A DNA stretch of 64,000 bases from Pseudodesulfovibrio portus (GCF_026000375.1 NZ_AP026708.1:3012001-3076000), one strand, 5' to 3'. Counted from the stretch's first letter, positions 34,147 through 43,497 are shown. Numbers and translations: made by a program. The notes: a model not told the origin generated them from the sequence alone.

Positions 34147-35042
34147 GCGGAGGCTTTTTTCTTCTGTTTTTCCTGGCTCACGTAAACGCCCAGGACGACC
34201 ACGGCGGAGGCTGCGTACTGCATCCAGTTGAGGCGTTCGCCGAGCATGAGCACGCCCAGGACCAGGGTGATGACCGGGATCAGGTTGATGAAGGCCGATG
34301 CCTGGCCGGCCGGGATCTTGGACATGCCGTAGTTGTACAGGCCGTATGCCATGATGGTCACGAACACGCCGAGGTAGAAGATGGAGGCCAGGCCGGTCAG
34401 ATCGAAACTCGTGGGCAGGCTGGTGGAGGGCAGGAAGAGCAGCGGGAAATAGAATATCGCCCCGACAAAGGCCTGGACCATGGTCAAAAACCACGGGTTG
34501 TACCGGGGAGTGAGTCTCTTGAGTGTGATCATGTAGCCGCAGGCGCAGATCATGGCCAGAAATTCCAGGAAGTTGCCGAGTGCCGGGTTGGATGCCGTTT
34601 CCGTGGATTCGGCGACTGCGGACAGGGTGACGGCGCCGACGATTGCCAGGCCGAAGCCGGTCACCGTGCGTCTGGTCAGGGGCTCGTTCAGGATGAATTT
34701 TGCGCCCACGGCCACCATGAGCGGCAGCAGGGCGCAGATCATGCCTGCCTGGGATGCGTCGGTGTAGGTCAGGGCCAGGGCCTCGAAGATGAAGTAGAAG
34801 CCGGGCTCACAGACACCCATGAAGACCAGGAATTTCCAGTCGCCGGGCTGATAGTCGATGTTTTTGAGGTTCTTGAAGACAAATAAGAAGCAGAGAGAGG
34901 CCACGAGCATGCGGCCGAAGATGACCACCATGGGGTCGTATGTCCTGAAGGCGACCTTGAGCGCGACAAATGAACTGGCCCAGAGAAAGACACCCGCTCC
35001 GAGTGCAATGAAAGCCTTTGTTTTCCCTTCCGTGAAGACCAT
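34143..35042 (-). CDS. DMT-superfamily (EamA) transporter
   Basis: The 299-residue protein has ten hydrophobic segments arranged as two EamA repeats (about residues 8-135 and 155-285), with the second-repeat motif FYLGVFVTIMAYGLYNYGMSKI. Such permeases export metabolites or amino acids; the substrate cannot be told. It ends in a KQKKKASA tail. It is convergent with mqnD with overlapping stop codons. Confidence 0.88.
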   Translation of the reverse strand: MVFTEGKTKAFIALGAGVFLWASSFVALKVAFRTYDPMVVIFGRMLVASLCFLFVFKNLKNIDYQPGDWKFLVFMGVCEPGFYFIFEALALTYTDASQAGMICALLPLMVAVGAKFILNEPLTRRTVTGFGLAIVGAVTLSAVAESTETASNPALGNFLEFLAMICACGYMITLKRLTPRYNPWFLTMVQAFVGAIFYFPLLFLPSTSLPTSFDLTGLASIFYLGVFVTIMAYGLYNYGMSKIPAGQASAFINLIPVITLVLGVLMLGERLNWMQYAASAVVVLGVYVSQEKQKKKASA

Positions 35043-35159
35043 GATTCCTGCCTGCGTTACGAGTGAATCCCCGGTCTAGCACTCTTCCGCCTGGAAGAAA
35101 ATACCTTGTTCATCACATCTTCGGATGCATCCGATCAGCGTCGCGGCGGGGTGAAACGC

Positions 35160-35191
35160 GAAAAGGGCTCCGCCGAAGCAGAGCCCTTTTC
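35160..35191. terminator. Terminator downstream of the small zinc-motif gene
   Basis: GAAAAGGGCTC (35160-35170) pairs with GAGCCCTTTTC (35181-35191) around CGCCGAAGCA. The A and T runs within the stem allow termination in either direction. It mainly serves the minus-strand gene ending at 35212. Confidence 0.75.
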
Positions 35192-35211
35192 ACGGTGTTC
35201 TATGATCTTCC

Positions 35212-35481
35212 CTAATGAGGGCAGACTGCCAGGACGTTGACGGGCTTGAAGCCGTTGTCCGGGTTTTCCGCGTAACGGCAACCCAGATGGGAATCGTCGC
35301 GTTTGTGCAGGATGTCGGTCTCGCTGCCCAGGTAGTGGGGGCAACTGTTGTTGTTGCAGATCAGGATGACTCCCCAGCCGGTTTCCGGCGGAGCGAGCCA
35401 GGCGTCCAGGACCTTTCCGCAGTGCGGACATTCCCTGTCAGGCAGTTCGGTGCGGATTCCGGCATATTCGTGAATGACCAT
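35212..35481 (-). CDS. Small protein with cysteine motifs, function unknown
   Basis: The 89-residue product begins MVIHEYAGIRTELPDR. It contains CPHCGK at residues 18-23, further cysteines in CNNNSCPHYLG, and CRYAENPDNGF near the end. The paired cysteines suggest a zinc-ribbon or rubredoxin-like metal site. An AAGGAGATATCTG site selects this ATG over the in-frame one at 35499. It follows darP on the same strand. I do not recognise a named family. Confidence 0.75.
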   Translation of the reverse strand: MVIHEYAGIRTELPDRECPHCGKVLDAWLAPPETGWGVILICNNNSCPHYLGSETDILHKRDDSHLGCRYAENPDNGFKPVNVLAVCPH

Positions 35482-35574
35482 CAGATATCTCCTTGGCATA
35501 CGGCGCGGGCCGTCGTGAGGTTCGTTGACCCCATAGATAAAACCGTATGCGCCCGCGTCAAGGGCGTGCGATGA

Positions 35575-36108
35575 TTATTTTTCCGGGGAAGGAAGGGAGC
35601 GCAGGAGCTTGAAGAGCGCGCGGGCGTCCTTGGGCGGCTTCTCCCTGGCCCGCTCGCGGCGAGCGCCGAGCGTCAAATGGCGCAGCCGCCGACCTTCTTC
35701 GGGATGCTGCTCGAAGAGTTCCTGGAGGAGGTCGTCGTCGCCGTCGATCAGGCGGTCGCGCAATTTCTCCAAACGCTTGAACTCGGCGGTCTTGATCTGG
35801 TGGCCCGCCTTGGCGGCCTCCACTATCTCGCGCACGGGGCCGGTGTCGAAGGTACGCATGAGCTTGCCCACGTACTGGAGGTGCCGCCGCCGCGCCTCGT
35901 GCTTGGTTATTTTTTTGATCATCAGCAGGGCCTTCTCCACCTCTTCGGGGAGATTCGCTCCTTTGATCACGCCGTCGCCAAGCGCGGCAAGGTCCATTCC
36001 GAGTTGCTGCAACTCGGTCATGTCCCTTTTCAACTGGGATCGACTCGGTCCGTCGTACCCGTTTTCGTCGAATTCCTGGGGTCTGTATGTTTCTTTTCTT
36101 TTTGCCAT
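35575..36108 (-). CDS. darP: Ribosome biogenesis factor DarP (YjgA/DUF615)
   Basis: The 177-residue basic helical protein has the family start (SRSQLKRDMTELQQLG) and HLQYVGKLMRTFD. DarP acts late in 50S assembly near the peptidyl transferase centre. Its ATG overlaps the stop of the upstream lipoprotein gene by one base (TAATG), so it is the tail of the Mla-type operon, an unexpected pairing. Confidence 0.9.
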   Translation of the reverse strand: MAKRKETYRPQEFDENGYDGPSRSQLKRDMTELQQLGMDLAALGDGVIKGANLPEEVEKALLMIKKITKHEARRRHLQYVGKLMRTFDTGPVREIVEAAKAGHQIKTAEFKRLEKLRDRLIDGDDDLLQELFEQHPEEGRRLRHLTLGARRERAREKPPKDARALFKLLRSLPSPEK

Positions 36109-36722
36109 TATGGGGTGAGCGGCGCTTTGGCCAGATCGGTTTCAAGGTTGGTGAAGATCGTTTCCACGCCCTGCGTCATGGCCTTGACCAGCTCCGTGGG
36201 ATCGGCCTTGGACACAGGCACGCGCTGCGTATAGCCGGCGGAGAAAACGATGACGTTCCTGGACGTGGATTCGTCCACCACGAAGAATTGCATCTCGACC
36301 ACGGCGGTGGGCGCATCAGCCGTATAGTCGCCGTAGAGCGCGTTGACAACTCCTTCGAGCGTCAGGCCCGGGACGACCATGGAACCGGGCTCGATGACGT
36401 GGGTGAAGAGGTTCGAGTCCCGAAGCCATTGGCGGAGTTCCTGGGTCAGCATGTCGCCGGGGGTGACGAAGAACATGTTGTAGTAGTCGGACTCCACACG
36501 CCCGTCGGCTTCTCGGTAAACCAGCTCGCGGGTGTTGTACAGGTCGGAGACGGACAGCCGCCGCACCTTGAGGACCATGTCCTTGTTCGTTGCGGCCCCG
36601 GCGGCCGTGCGTTCAGGCGTAATCTGGTAATAGCGTTTGTCCACGGGGTCGTGGGTAAGCTGGACGCAGCCGGCGGCCAGGAGCGCCGCCAGGGCGAGCA
36701 GGATGAGGGTGTGTCGTTTCAT
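36108..36722 (-). CDS. ABC-type transport auxiliary lipoprotein (PqiC-like)
   Basis: The 204-residue protein has a lipoprotein signal peptide with lipobox LLAAGC (Cys19). The mature part resembles the PqiC/DUF330 auxiliary lipoproteins, with YYQITPERTA and VLKVRRLSVSDLYNTRELVYR. It follows mlaD by 15 bases. It probably links an MCE-type system to the outer membrane. Outer-membrane localisation is inferred, since the residues after Cys are Val-Gln. Confidence 0.82.
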   Translation of the reverse strand: MKRHTLILLALAALLAAGCVQLTHDPVDKRYYQITPERTAAGAATNKDMVLKVRRLSVSDLYNTRELVYREADGRVESDYYNMFFVTPGDMLTQELRQWLRDSNLFTHVIEPGSMVVPGLTLEGVVNALYGDYTADAPTAVVEMQFFVVDESTSRNVIVFSAGYTQRVPVSKADPTELVKAMTQGVETIFTNLETDLAKAPLTP

Positions 36723-36737
36723 GGTTCTGGCCCCTGG

Positions 36738-37889
36738 TTATGGTGCTTCCGGGTTGGGTTTCTTGGGCGGCGCTCCGAAGAGGAGATCAGAGGGATACCG
36801 CTTGGCGGTGCCCGTCAGTTCCTTGATGTTCTGCATGACCTCGCGGGTGTCCTCGAGGATGGAGTGGACGTTGCTCGTCTCGGAGGCGACCACGCCGTTG
36901 AGGCGGTTGACCAGGGCGTGGACCTTGCTGACTGCGGCGGTCAGGTCCGTGGACGCCCTGGAGATGTTTTCCAGCGTGGGCGCGATCTCGCCCATGGCCG
37001 TGTCCACGCGCGGGTCGGACAGGGCTTTTTCGAGCACCGAGGACGCCCGCTTGAAGCTGGTCATGGCCTGCCGCGCTTCCCCTGCTGCCGCAATGATGTC
37101 GTCGGCGGACCGGGTGAGGATGGTGTTCAGCGATTCGGCGGCCCCGGCTGCGTTGGGGATGATCTTGTCCATGGCCGGGTCGGCCAGGAGTTCGTCGGTG
37201 CGGCTCAGGATGGAGTGCGTCTCTTCGAGGATGGCCAGGATCTTGTTGCCTGCGGCGCGTCCGCCTTCGGTCTTCATGAATTCGGCGATGGTGTTGACGA
37301 TGGATTTGACGTCCCCGATGATGGCTTCGAGGTCATCCTGCTTGAGGCTGCTCAAGGTCTTGGAAATGGTGGTGATGGCCCCTTCCACCTGGCTGAGTGT
37401 GGACGGCGCGGATGGGATGTATGAGTGCTTGGGTTCCCAGTTGATGGGCAGCGGAGTGCTCGTGTCGGGGTCGTCGTAGACGATGTTCAGGAACAGCTGC
37501 CCGGTCAGCCCCAGCGAGGTGGGGCGTATCCGCAGGCCGCGCTTGACTTCCTGCTGCACCTGTTTCCGGAATTCCACTTCCGGGATGTCGTCGTAGAGGT
37601 CGGGGTTGATGTCGCATTCCACGTACACGTAGCGGGAGCCGGAGGCGTCGATGTCCTTGTATATGTTGGGCACGAAGCTGATGTCGGCCACGCGTCCGAT
37701 CTTGACGCCCCTGAGCTTCACAGGCGAGCCCACGGCCAATCCGTTGACCGATTCGTCGAAGTAGGTCTCCATGGTGTAGGTGGTCTCGAAATAGCGGCCC
37801 GCACCGAGGATGATGATCACCGCGATGAGCATGCCCGTGCCGATGATGATGAAGACGCCCAATTTGTAATAGTCGTTTTTCCGTATCAT
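36738..37889 (-). CDS. mlaD: MCE-domain lipid-transport protein (MlaD family)
   Basis: The 383-residue protein has one N-terminal transmembrane segment (about residues 11-30) and an MCE domain (GLAVGSPVKLRGVKIGRVADI). A long helical C-terminal part (about 180-370) is rich in Ala and Leu. MCE proteins form hexameric periplasmic rings or tubes that shuttle phospholipids. E. coli MlaD is 183 residues, so this is the longer class. It overlaps mlaF by four bases. Confidence 0.9.
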   Translation of the reverse strand: MIRKNDYYKLGVFIIIGTGMLIAVIIILGAGRYFETTYTMETYFDESVNGLAVGSPVKLRGVKIGRVADISFVPNIYKDIDASGSRYVYVECDINPDLYDDIPEVEFRKQVQQEVKRGLRIRPTSLGLTGQLFLNIVYDDPDTSTPLPINWEPKHSYIPSAPSTLSQVEGAITTISKTLSSLKQDDLEAIIGDVKSIVNTIAEFMKTEGGRAAGNKILAILEETHSILSRTDELLADPAMDKIIPNAAGAAESLNTILTRSADDIIAAAGEARQAMTSFKRASSVLEKALSDPRVDTAMGEIAPTLENISRASTDLTAAVSKVHALVNRLNGVVASETSNVHSILEDTREVMQNIKELTGTAKRYPSDLLFGAPPKKPNPEAP

Positions 37890-38689
37890 CCCGCATCCTT
37901 CATGGAAGTTTGGCCGTCAGGCAGCAACCCTGGCTGGCGGTGGAAGAATCGTTTGACGAACAGGTTGTCGGAGGTGTCGCGCAGCACCTTGGGATCGCCC
38001 TCGGCCACGATGGACTTGACGTCCTTGTCGAGCATGATAACCCGATCCGCGATTTTGTAAATGGACTCCAGCTCGTGGGTGACGATGACGAACGTGATGC
38101 CCAGATTCCGGGAGAGATCGAGGATCAGTTCGTCCAGGCTTGCGCTGGAAATGGGGTCGAGCCCGGCCCCCGGTTCGTCCAGAAAGAGGATGCCGGGATC
38201 GAGCGCCATGGCCCGGGCGATGGCGGCCCGTTTCTTCATGCCGCCGGACAGGGCGGCGGGCATCTTGTACACCGAGTGCTCCAGGTCGACCATGGCCAGC
38301 TTGGACTTGGCCACGATCTCGCGTGCGTCCCGGGGCAGGTCCGTGAATTCCTCCAGCGGCAGCATGACGTTCTGCAACAGCGACATGGACCCGAACAGGG
38401 CGCCCATCTGGTACATGACCCCGAACTTGCGGATGATGGCGTCCCGTTTCCCGCCCGTGGCCGCAGTCAATTCGTCCTCGCCGAACCAGACCTCGCCGGA
38501 CATGGGGGTGAGGAGCCCGATCATGTTCTTGAGCAGGGTCGACTTGCCGCAGCCCGAGCCGCCCAGGATGATGAATATCTCGCCTCGGGTGATGTCGAAG
38601 CTGACATTGTCCACGATCACGGTCCCGTCGTAGCCGCAGGTCAGGTTGCGTGCGCTGATGACGATCTCTTTGCTTTCCACGGTCGCCAC
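37886..38689 (-). CDS. mlaF: Lipid-transport ABC ATPase (MlaF family)
   Basis: The 267-residue ATPase has Walker A GGSGCGKST, signature LSGGMKKRAAIARAM, Walker B ILFLDEPGAGLD and the switch His in VTHELES. The GMKKR form of the signature is typical of MlaF. It starts at GTG directly after the mlaE stop with GGGGATATAG upstream. It drives lipid movement through the MCE complex. Confidence 0.93.
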   Translation of the reverse strand: MATVESKEIVISARNLTCGYDGTVIVDNVSFDITRGEIFIILGGSGCGKSTLLKNMIGLLTPMSGEVWFGEDELTAATGGKRDAIIRKFGVMYQMGALFGSMSLLQNVMLPLEEFTDLPRDAREIVAKSKLAMVDLEHSVYKMPAALSGGMKKRAAIARAMALDPGILFLDEPGAGLDPISSASLDELILDLSRNLGITFVIVTHELESIYKIADRVIMLDKDVKSIVAEGDPKVLRDTSDNLFVKRFFHRQPGLLPDGQTSMKDAG

Positions 38690-39832
38690 CTATATCCCCA
38701 GATAGTAGAAGGCCATGGCGAAGATGCCGTCCGCAAAGGCGATCAAGATGATGCCGGAGACCACTGCCGAGGTGGTGGACAGCCCCACCGCGCTGGCCCC
38801 TGTCCTGGTCTGGATGCCGCGCAGGCAGCCCACTCCGGCCACCAGGAAACTGAAGACCAGGGCCTTGCCCATGCCGCCCCAGAAATCGCCGAAATCGAGA
38901 TAGCTGAACACGCGGGAGGTGAAGGTGACCAGGGGGTAGCCCATGGAGAGCATGACCACCGCGCCGCCCACCAGCGAGGCCAGGTTGAAGAACATGGTCA
39001 TCAGCGGCACGACCATCATGGTGGACAGCAGCTTGGGCACCACCAGGAATTTCATGGGCGACAGCCCCATGGTGGTCAGGGCGTCCAGTTCCTCGTTGAT
39101 CTTCATGGTGCCGATCTCGGCGGCAAAGGCCGAGCCGGACCGGGCGGCCAGGAGGATGGAGGTCACAAGCGGGCCCATCTCGCGGAACATGACAAGCCCG
39201 AGCATGTTGGGAACGAATATCTCGCCGCCGAACCGCTGCAGGCTGATGGCGGACTGAAACGACATGATCAGCCCCATGAGAAATCCGATGAGCACGATGA
39301 TGAACATGGAGTCCACGCCCACGTTGATGCAGGAGAGGAGCACGTCCTTCCAGCGGACCTGGCCCGGATGGAGTATGGCCTGGCCCAGCAGGGCAAAGGA
39401 CTCGCCCACAAAGGAGATCATCTGGTGGATGGTTTTCCATATCTCGCCGGTGGCCTCGCCCACGGCCACGGCCAGTCCCCGCCGCTCCCGGTTGGCCCGG
39501 TCCCACTGGGGCAGTTCGGTTTCCCAGGTCAGCATGAGGAGATTCTCGTCCTCGTCGCGCAATCGGCTCAGGGTGATGGGGGCGTTCTTCGCGGCGGCCA
39601 CCTCCCGCAGCCGGACGAGCAGGGCCACGCCCGCGCCGTCCATGTAGGTGACCTCGCCGCAGTCCGCTTCCACGGCGGAAAAGGAGGCCGCCTTCACGGC
39701 CTCCAGGGCTGCCTTCCATATGGAGGCCGTTCCATCGGCGTCAAGACGACCGCCGAGGGCCACGCGGAGGGCGTCTCCGTCGGCGGTCACGGTGAAGCGG
39801 GCGGTGTCCTGAATGGAAGTCGTCACGGCCAA
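38690..39832 (-). CDS. mlaE: STAS-MlaE permease fusion
   Basis: The 380-residue protein fuses an N-terminal STAS domain (about residues 10-105, with TYMDGAGVALLVRLREVAA) to an MlaE permease (about 125-380) with five to six hydrophobic segments. In E. coli the STAS partner MlaB is a separate protein. It is the first gene of the operon mlaE-mlaF-mlaD-lipoprotein-darP. The start is uncertain: TTG at 39832 has only a weak GGAC upstream, and GTG at 39826 is an alternative. Confidence 0.9.
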   Translation of the reverse strand: MAVTTSIQDTARFTVTADGDALRVALGGRLDADGTASIWKAALEAVKAASFSAVEADCGEVTYMDGAGVALLVRLREVAAAKNAPITLSRLRDEDENLLMLTWETELPQWDRANRERRGLAVAVGEATGEIWKTIHQMISFVGESFALLGQAILHPGQVRWKDVLLSCINVGVDSMFIIVLIGFLMGLIMSFQSAISLQRFGGEIFVPNMLGLVMFREMGPLVTSILLAARSGSAFAAEIGTMKINEELDALTTMGLSPMKFLVVPKLLSTMMVVPLMTMFFNLASLVGGAVVMLSMGYPLVTFTSRVFSYLDFGDFWGGMGKALVFSFLVAGVGCLRGIQTRTGASAVGLSTTSAVVSGIILIAFADGIFAMAFYYLGI

Positions 39833-39950
39833 TGTCTTTGTCCGGGCAAAATGTTCAATCCCAAATATTCACGAATTGTAAAGATATCTGAGGATTTGGC
39901 AACAGGAAAGAGGGGCGGGCCGATTTCTTGGTCCAACCTCTGAAAGGGTA

Positions 39951-39979
39951 TTGACTTTCTGCTTGAAGAATATTATTTG
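39951..39979 (+). promoter_or_regulatory. Candidate promoter of the Lrp-type gene
   Basis: TTGACT (39951-39956) and TATTTG (39974-39979) are spaced 17 bases apart; TATTAT at 39971 is a second -10 option. Either would start transcription within a few bases of the ATG at 39988, which has no Shine-Dalgarno sequence. Confidence 0.4.
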
Positions 39980-39987
39980 CTATTTCT

Positions 39988-40461
39988 ATGAATAACAGAA
40001 AGATTGACAAGCTGGATTTGGAAATCCTGAACATACTTCAGGCTGACGGCAAGATATCCAATGCCGAGATCGCGCGGAAGGTGGGCAAGGCCCCTTCGGC
40101 AGTGCTCGAACGGGTACGCAAGCTGAAGAATTCCAGCATCATCAAGGGATATGAGTGCATTGTCAACCACAAGGCACTGGGGCGGGGGCTGACGGCCTTC
40201 ACCTCCATCCGGGTGGAAGAGGGCGTGGGCGCCACCGAAGTGGGCAGCAAGCTCGCCGAATTCCCCGAAGTTCTTGAAGTTCATTATACCGCGGGCCGCG
40301 ACTCCTATCTGGTCAAGGTGCGCGTGGAAGATACGGAAGCGTTGCAGGCCACGCTGGCCAAGTTCGGCACCATCGGGCCGGTCAGGGACACCAACTCAAC
40401 CATCGTGCTGACCACGGTGAAAGAATCCCGGGTCATACCGCTACCCGGAGAAGACGAATAA
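39988..40461 (+). CDS. Lrp/AsnC-family regulator, likely of putA
   Basis: The 157-residue protein has an N-terminal helix-turn-helix (KLDLEILNILQADGKISNAE, then KAPSAVLERVRKLKNSSIIK) and a C-terminal RAM effector domain (VHYTAGRDSYLVKVR). It lies 12 bases upstream of putA on the same strand. Lrp-type regulators commonly activate proline catabolism in response to proline, so a local role is inferred. The annotated ATG lacks a ribosome site, suggesting a leaderless mRNA or a different start. Confidence 0.9.
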   Translation: MNNRKIDKLDLEILNILQADGKISNAEIARKVGKAPSAVLERVRKLKNSSIIKGYECIVNHKALGRGLTAFTSIRVEEGVGATEVGSKLAEFPEVLEVHYTAGRDSYLVKVRVEDTEALQATLAKFGTIGPVRDTNSTIVLTTVKESRVIPLPGEDE

Positions 40462-40473
40462 CAGGAGCTAAAC

Positions 40474-43400
40474 ATGACGACTGACATCAGCTCCCTGGAC
40501 CCGAGGATCATTGCTCGGGGCAGGGAGTTTTTTTCGTCCATTTCAGGCGAATCTCCTTCGGTTTTCAACAAGGGCTGGTGGACCGGAAAGGTCATGGATT
40601 GGGCCATGAAAAACGAGGATTTCAAGGTCCAAATGTTCAGGTTTGTTGATGTTCTTCCTTACCTGAACACCTCGGAGTCGCTTTCGCGCCATATCGAAGA
40701 ATATTTTGCAGGCGACGATTCCAACATTCCCGACGTCCTCAAATGGGGGGCCACCAAGACCAAGATCGGCGGCGGTCTGGTGGCCAAGGTCCTGAACAAG
40801 ACCATCCGCTCCAACATCGAGTCCATGGCCCGCCAGTTCATCATCGGGCAGGTCTCCAAGGAGGCGGTCAAGGGCATCAAGAAGCTCCGCAAGGACGGCT
40901 TCGCCTTTGTCCTGGACCTGCTGGGCGAGGCCACCGTGTCCGAGGTGGAGTCCGACGCCTATCGCGAAGGGTACATGGAAGTGCTGGAAGCCATCCAGAA
41001 GGAGCTGGCCAAGTGGAAGCCCCTGGACGGCGGCGGTGACGACCTCGATTGGGGGCACGCTCCCAAGGTCAACGTGGCGGTCAAGCCGTCCGCGTTCTAT
41101 TCCCAGTCCAAGCCCGTGGACATGGACGGCACCGTGGAAGGCATGATGTCCCGCATCGAGCCCATCTACAGGAAGGTCATGGAGATGGGCGGGTTCATGT
41201 GCATCGACATGGAGCAGCTCAAGTACAAGGGCGCCACCGTCGAGTTGTACAAGCGGCTGCGCACCAAATATCCCGACTACCCGCACCTGGGCATCGTGTT
41301 CCAGGCCTACCTCCGCTCCACGGACGAAGACGTGCGCGGCCTCCTGGCCTGGGCCCGCGAGACGGGACTGCCGATCTCCATACGTCTGGTCAAGGGCGCA
41401 TACTGGGATTACGAGACCGTCCTGGCCAAGCAGAACGGCTGGCCCGTGCCGGTCTGGACGCACAAGCCCGAGTCCGACATGGCCTTTGAGCGCGCCGCCA
41501 GGATGATCCTTGAAAACGCCGACATCTGCCATTTCGCCTGCGCCTCGCACAACATCCGCACCATCTCCGCCGTCATGGAGATGGCCGCCGACATGAACGT
41601 GGCCGAGGACCGCTACGAGTTCCAGGTGCTCTACGGCATGGCCGAGCCCGTCCGAAAGGGCCTCAAGAACGTGGCCAGGCGGGTGCGCCTGTACTGCCCC
41701 TACGGCGACCTGCTGCCCGGCATGGCCTATCTGGTCCGCCGGTTGCTGGAGAATACGGCAAACGAGTCATTCCTCAAGCAGACCTTTGCCGACGAGGCTG
41801 ACATGGACCGGCTCCTGGAGAACCCGGAGGCCACCCTGCGCCGCCAGTTGGAAGGCAAGTGCGTTGCGCCCGAGCCCGAAGCGCAGGGCGGGCTGCCCCG
41901 TTTCGCCAACTTCCCGCCTTCGGACTTCACCATCGAGGCCGAGCGCGCCGCCTACCCCGAGGCCATTGCCAGGGTGCGCGGCGTCATGGGCAAGGAGGTC
42001 CCCCTGTTCATCAACGGGCAGGAGGTCCGCACTGGCGACCATCTGGATTCCTACAACCCGGCCGATCCGTCCGAGATCATCGGGTCCGTCTGCCAGGCGG
42101 GCGTGGCTGAGGCGGACGACGCCATCGCTGCCGCCTCCGAAGCCTATCTGTCCTGGCGCGACGTGCCCGCCGAGGAACGCGCCGAGGTCCTGCTCAAGGC
42201 GGCCCGGTACCTCAAGGACAATATCCACGACCTGTCCGCCATGCAGATCCTGGAAGTGGGCAAGCAGTGGGATCAGGCCCAGGCCGACGTGGCCGAGGCC
42301 ATCGACTTCCTGGAATATTACGCCCGCGAGATGATCCGGCTGGGCAACCCCCGCCGCATGGGCCGCGCCCCAGGCGAGATGTCCCAGCTCTTCTACCAGG
42401 GCAAGGGCGTGGCTGCGGTCATCGCGCCGTGGAACTTCCCCCTGGCCATCTCCGTGGGCATGGTCTCCGCAGCCATCGTGTCCGGCTGCCCCGTGGTCTA
42501 CAAGCCCGCCGGGATTTCCTCCTGCGTGGGCTACGGCCTGGTGGAGATGTGGAAGGCCGCAGGACTGCCCGACGGCGTGTTCAACTACATTCCGGGCCGG
42601 GGTTCGGTCATCGGCGACCATATCGTCGAGCACCCCGACGTATCCGTCATCGCCTTCACCGGCTCCATGGAGGTCGGCCTGCGCATCCAGGAAAAGGCGG
42701 CCAGGGTCCAGCCGGGCCAGCAGCAGTGCAAGCGGGTCATCGCCGAGATGGGCGGCAAGAACGCCACCATCATCGACGACGACGCCGACCTGGACGAGGC
42801 CGTGCTCGGCGTGCTGTATGCCGCCTTCGGCTTCCAGGGCCAGAAGTGCTCGGCCTGTTCGCGGGTCATCGTCCTCGACGCGGTCTACGACCGGTTCGTG
42901 GAGCGCCTGACCGAGGCGGCCAGGTCCGTCAAGCTCGGCCCGTCCGAGAATCCGGCCAACTACATGGGCCCGGTGGTGGACAAGGCTGCCCGGGAAAATG
43001 TGCTGCGCTACGTCAAGATCGCCGAGGAGGAGGGCAACGTGCTGGTCAAGCGCGAGGTGTCCGACGACCTCAAGGCCACGGGCGGCTGCTACGTGCCGTT
43101 GACCATCGTGGACGGCATCACCAGGGAGCACCGCATCGCCCGGGAAGAGGTGTTCGGCCCTGTGCTGGCGGTCATGCGCGCCAAGGACATGAATGACGCC
43201 ATCGATATCGCCAACTCCACCCGGTTCGCCCTGACCGGGGCCATCTACTCCCGGTCCCCGGCCAATCTGGAGCTGGCCTACAAGCAGTTCCGCGTCGGCA
43301 ACCTCTACCTGAACAAGCCTTCGGTCGGCGCACTGGTGGAACGCCACGCCTTCGGCGGCTTCAAGATGTCCGGCGTGGGCTCCAAGTCCGGCGGCCCCGA

Positions 43401-43497
43401 CTACCTGCTCCAGTTCCTCGATCCGCGCCTGGTCTGCGAAAACACCATGCGCCGTGGCTTCGCTCCCATCGAGGAGGAGGACGACTGGCTCGGTTAG
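40474..43497 (+). CDS. putA: Bifunctional proline dehydrogenase / glutamate semialdehyde dehydrogenase
   Basis: The 1007-residue enzyme oxidises proline to glutamate in two steps. A FAD-binding proline dehydrogenase barrel (about residues 130-430) shows IRLVKGAYWDYE at residue 303. An aldehyde dehydrogenase domain (about 510-990) shows the Glu of EMGGKNAT near 758 and catalytic Cys in FQGQKCSACSR near 792. There is no N-terminal ribbon-helix-helix DNA-binding domain, so it is not a self-regulating PutA; the upstream Lrp-type gene may do this. TAACAGGAGCTAAAC precedes the ATG. Confidence 0.95.
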   Translation: MTTDISSLDPRIIARGREFFSSISGESPSVFNKGWWTGKVMDWAMKNEDFKVQMFRFVDVLPYLNTSESLSRHIEEYFAGDDSNIPDVLKWGATKTKIGGGLVAKVLNKTIRSNIESMARQFIIGQVSKEAVKGIKKLRKDGFAFVLDLLGEATVSEVESDAYREGYMEVLEAIQKELAKWKPLDGGGDDLDWGHAPKVNVAVKPSAFYSQSKPVDMDGTVEGMMSRIEPIYRKVMEMGGFMCIDMEQLKYKGATVELYKRLRTKYPDYPHLGIVFQAYLRSTDEDVRGLLAWARETGLPISIRLVKGAYWDYETVLAKQNGWPVPVWTHKPESDMAFERAARMILENADICHFACASHNIRTISAVMEMAADMNVAEDRYEFQVLYGMAEPVRKGLKNVARRVRLYCPYGDLLPGMAYLVRRLLENTANESFLKQTFADEADMDRLLENPEATLRRQLEGKCVAPEPEAQGGLPRFANFPPSDFTIEAERAAYPEAIARVRGVMGKEVPLFINGQEVRTGDHLDSYNPADPSEIIGSVCQAGVAEADDAIAAASEAYLSWRDVPAEERAEVLLKAARYLKDNIHDLSAMQILEVGKQWDQAQADVAEAIDFLEYYAREMIRLGNPRRMGRAPGEMSQLFYQGKGVAAVIAPWNFPLAISVGMVSAAIVSGCPVVYKPAGISSCVGYGLVEMWKAAGLPDGVFNYIPGRGSVIGDHIVEHPDVSVIAFTGSMEVGLRIQEKAARVQPGQQQCKRVIAEMGGKNATIIDDDADLDEAVLGVLYAAFGFQGQKCSACSRVIVLDAVYDRFVERLTEAARSVKLGPSENPANYMGPVVDKAARENVLRYVKIAEEEGNVLVKREVSDDLKATGGCYVPLTIVDGITREHRIAREEVFGPVLAVMRAKDMNDAIDIANSTRFALTGAIYSRSPANLELAYKQFRVGNLYLNKPSVGALVERHAFGGFKMSGVGSKSGGPDYLLQFLDPRLVCENTMRRGFAPIEEEDDWLG

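Noticed and set aside
37910-39943. Long frames on both strands (677 and 600 residues) across mlaF and mlaE
   Set aside because: Composition is His/Gly or Arg/Pro biased as expected for out-of-frame reading; the Mla proteins have clear motifs and matching ribosome sites.
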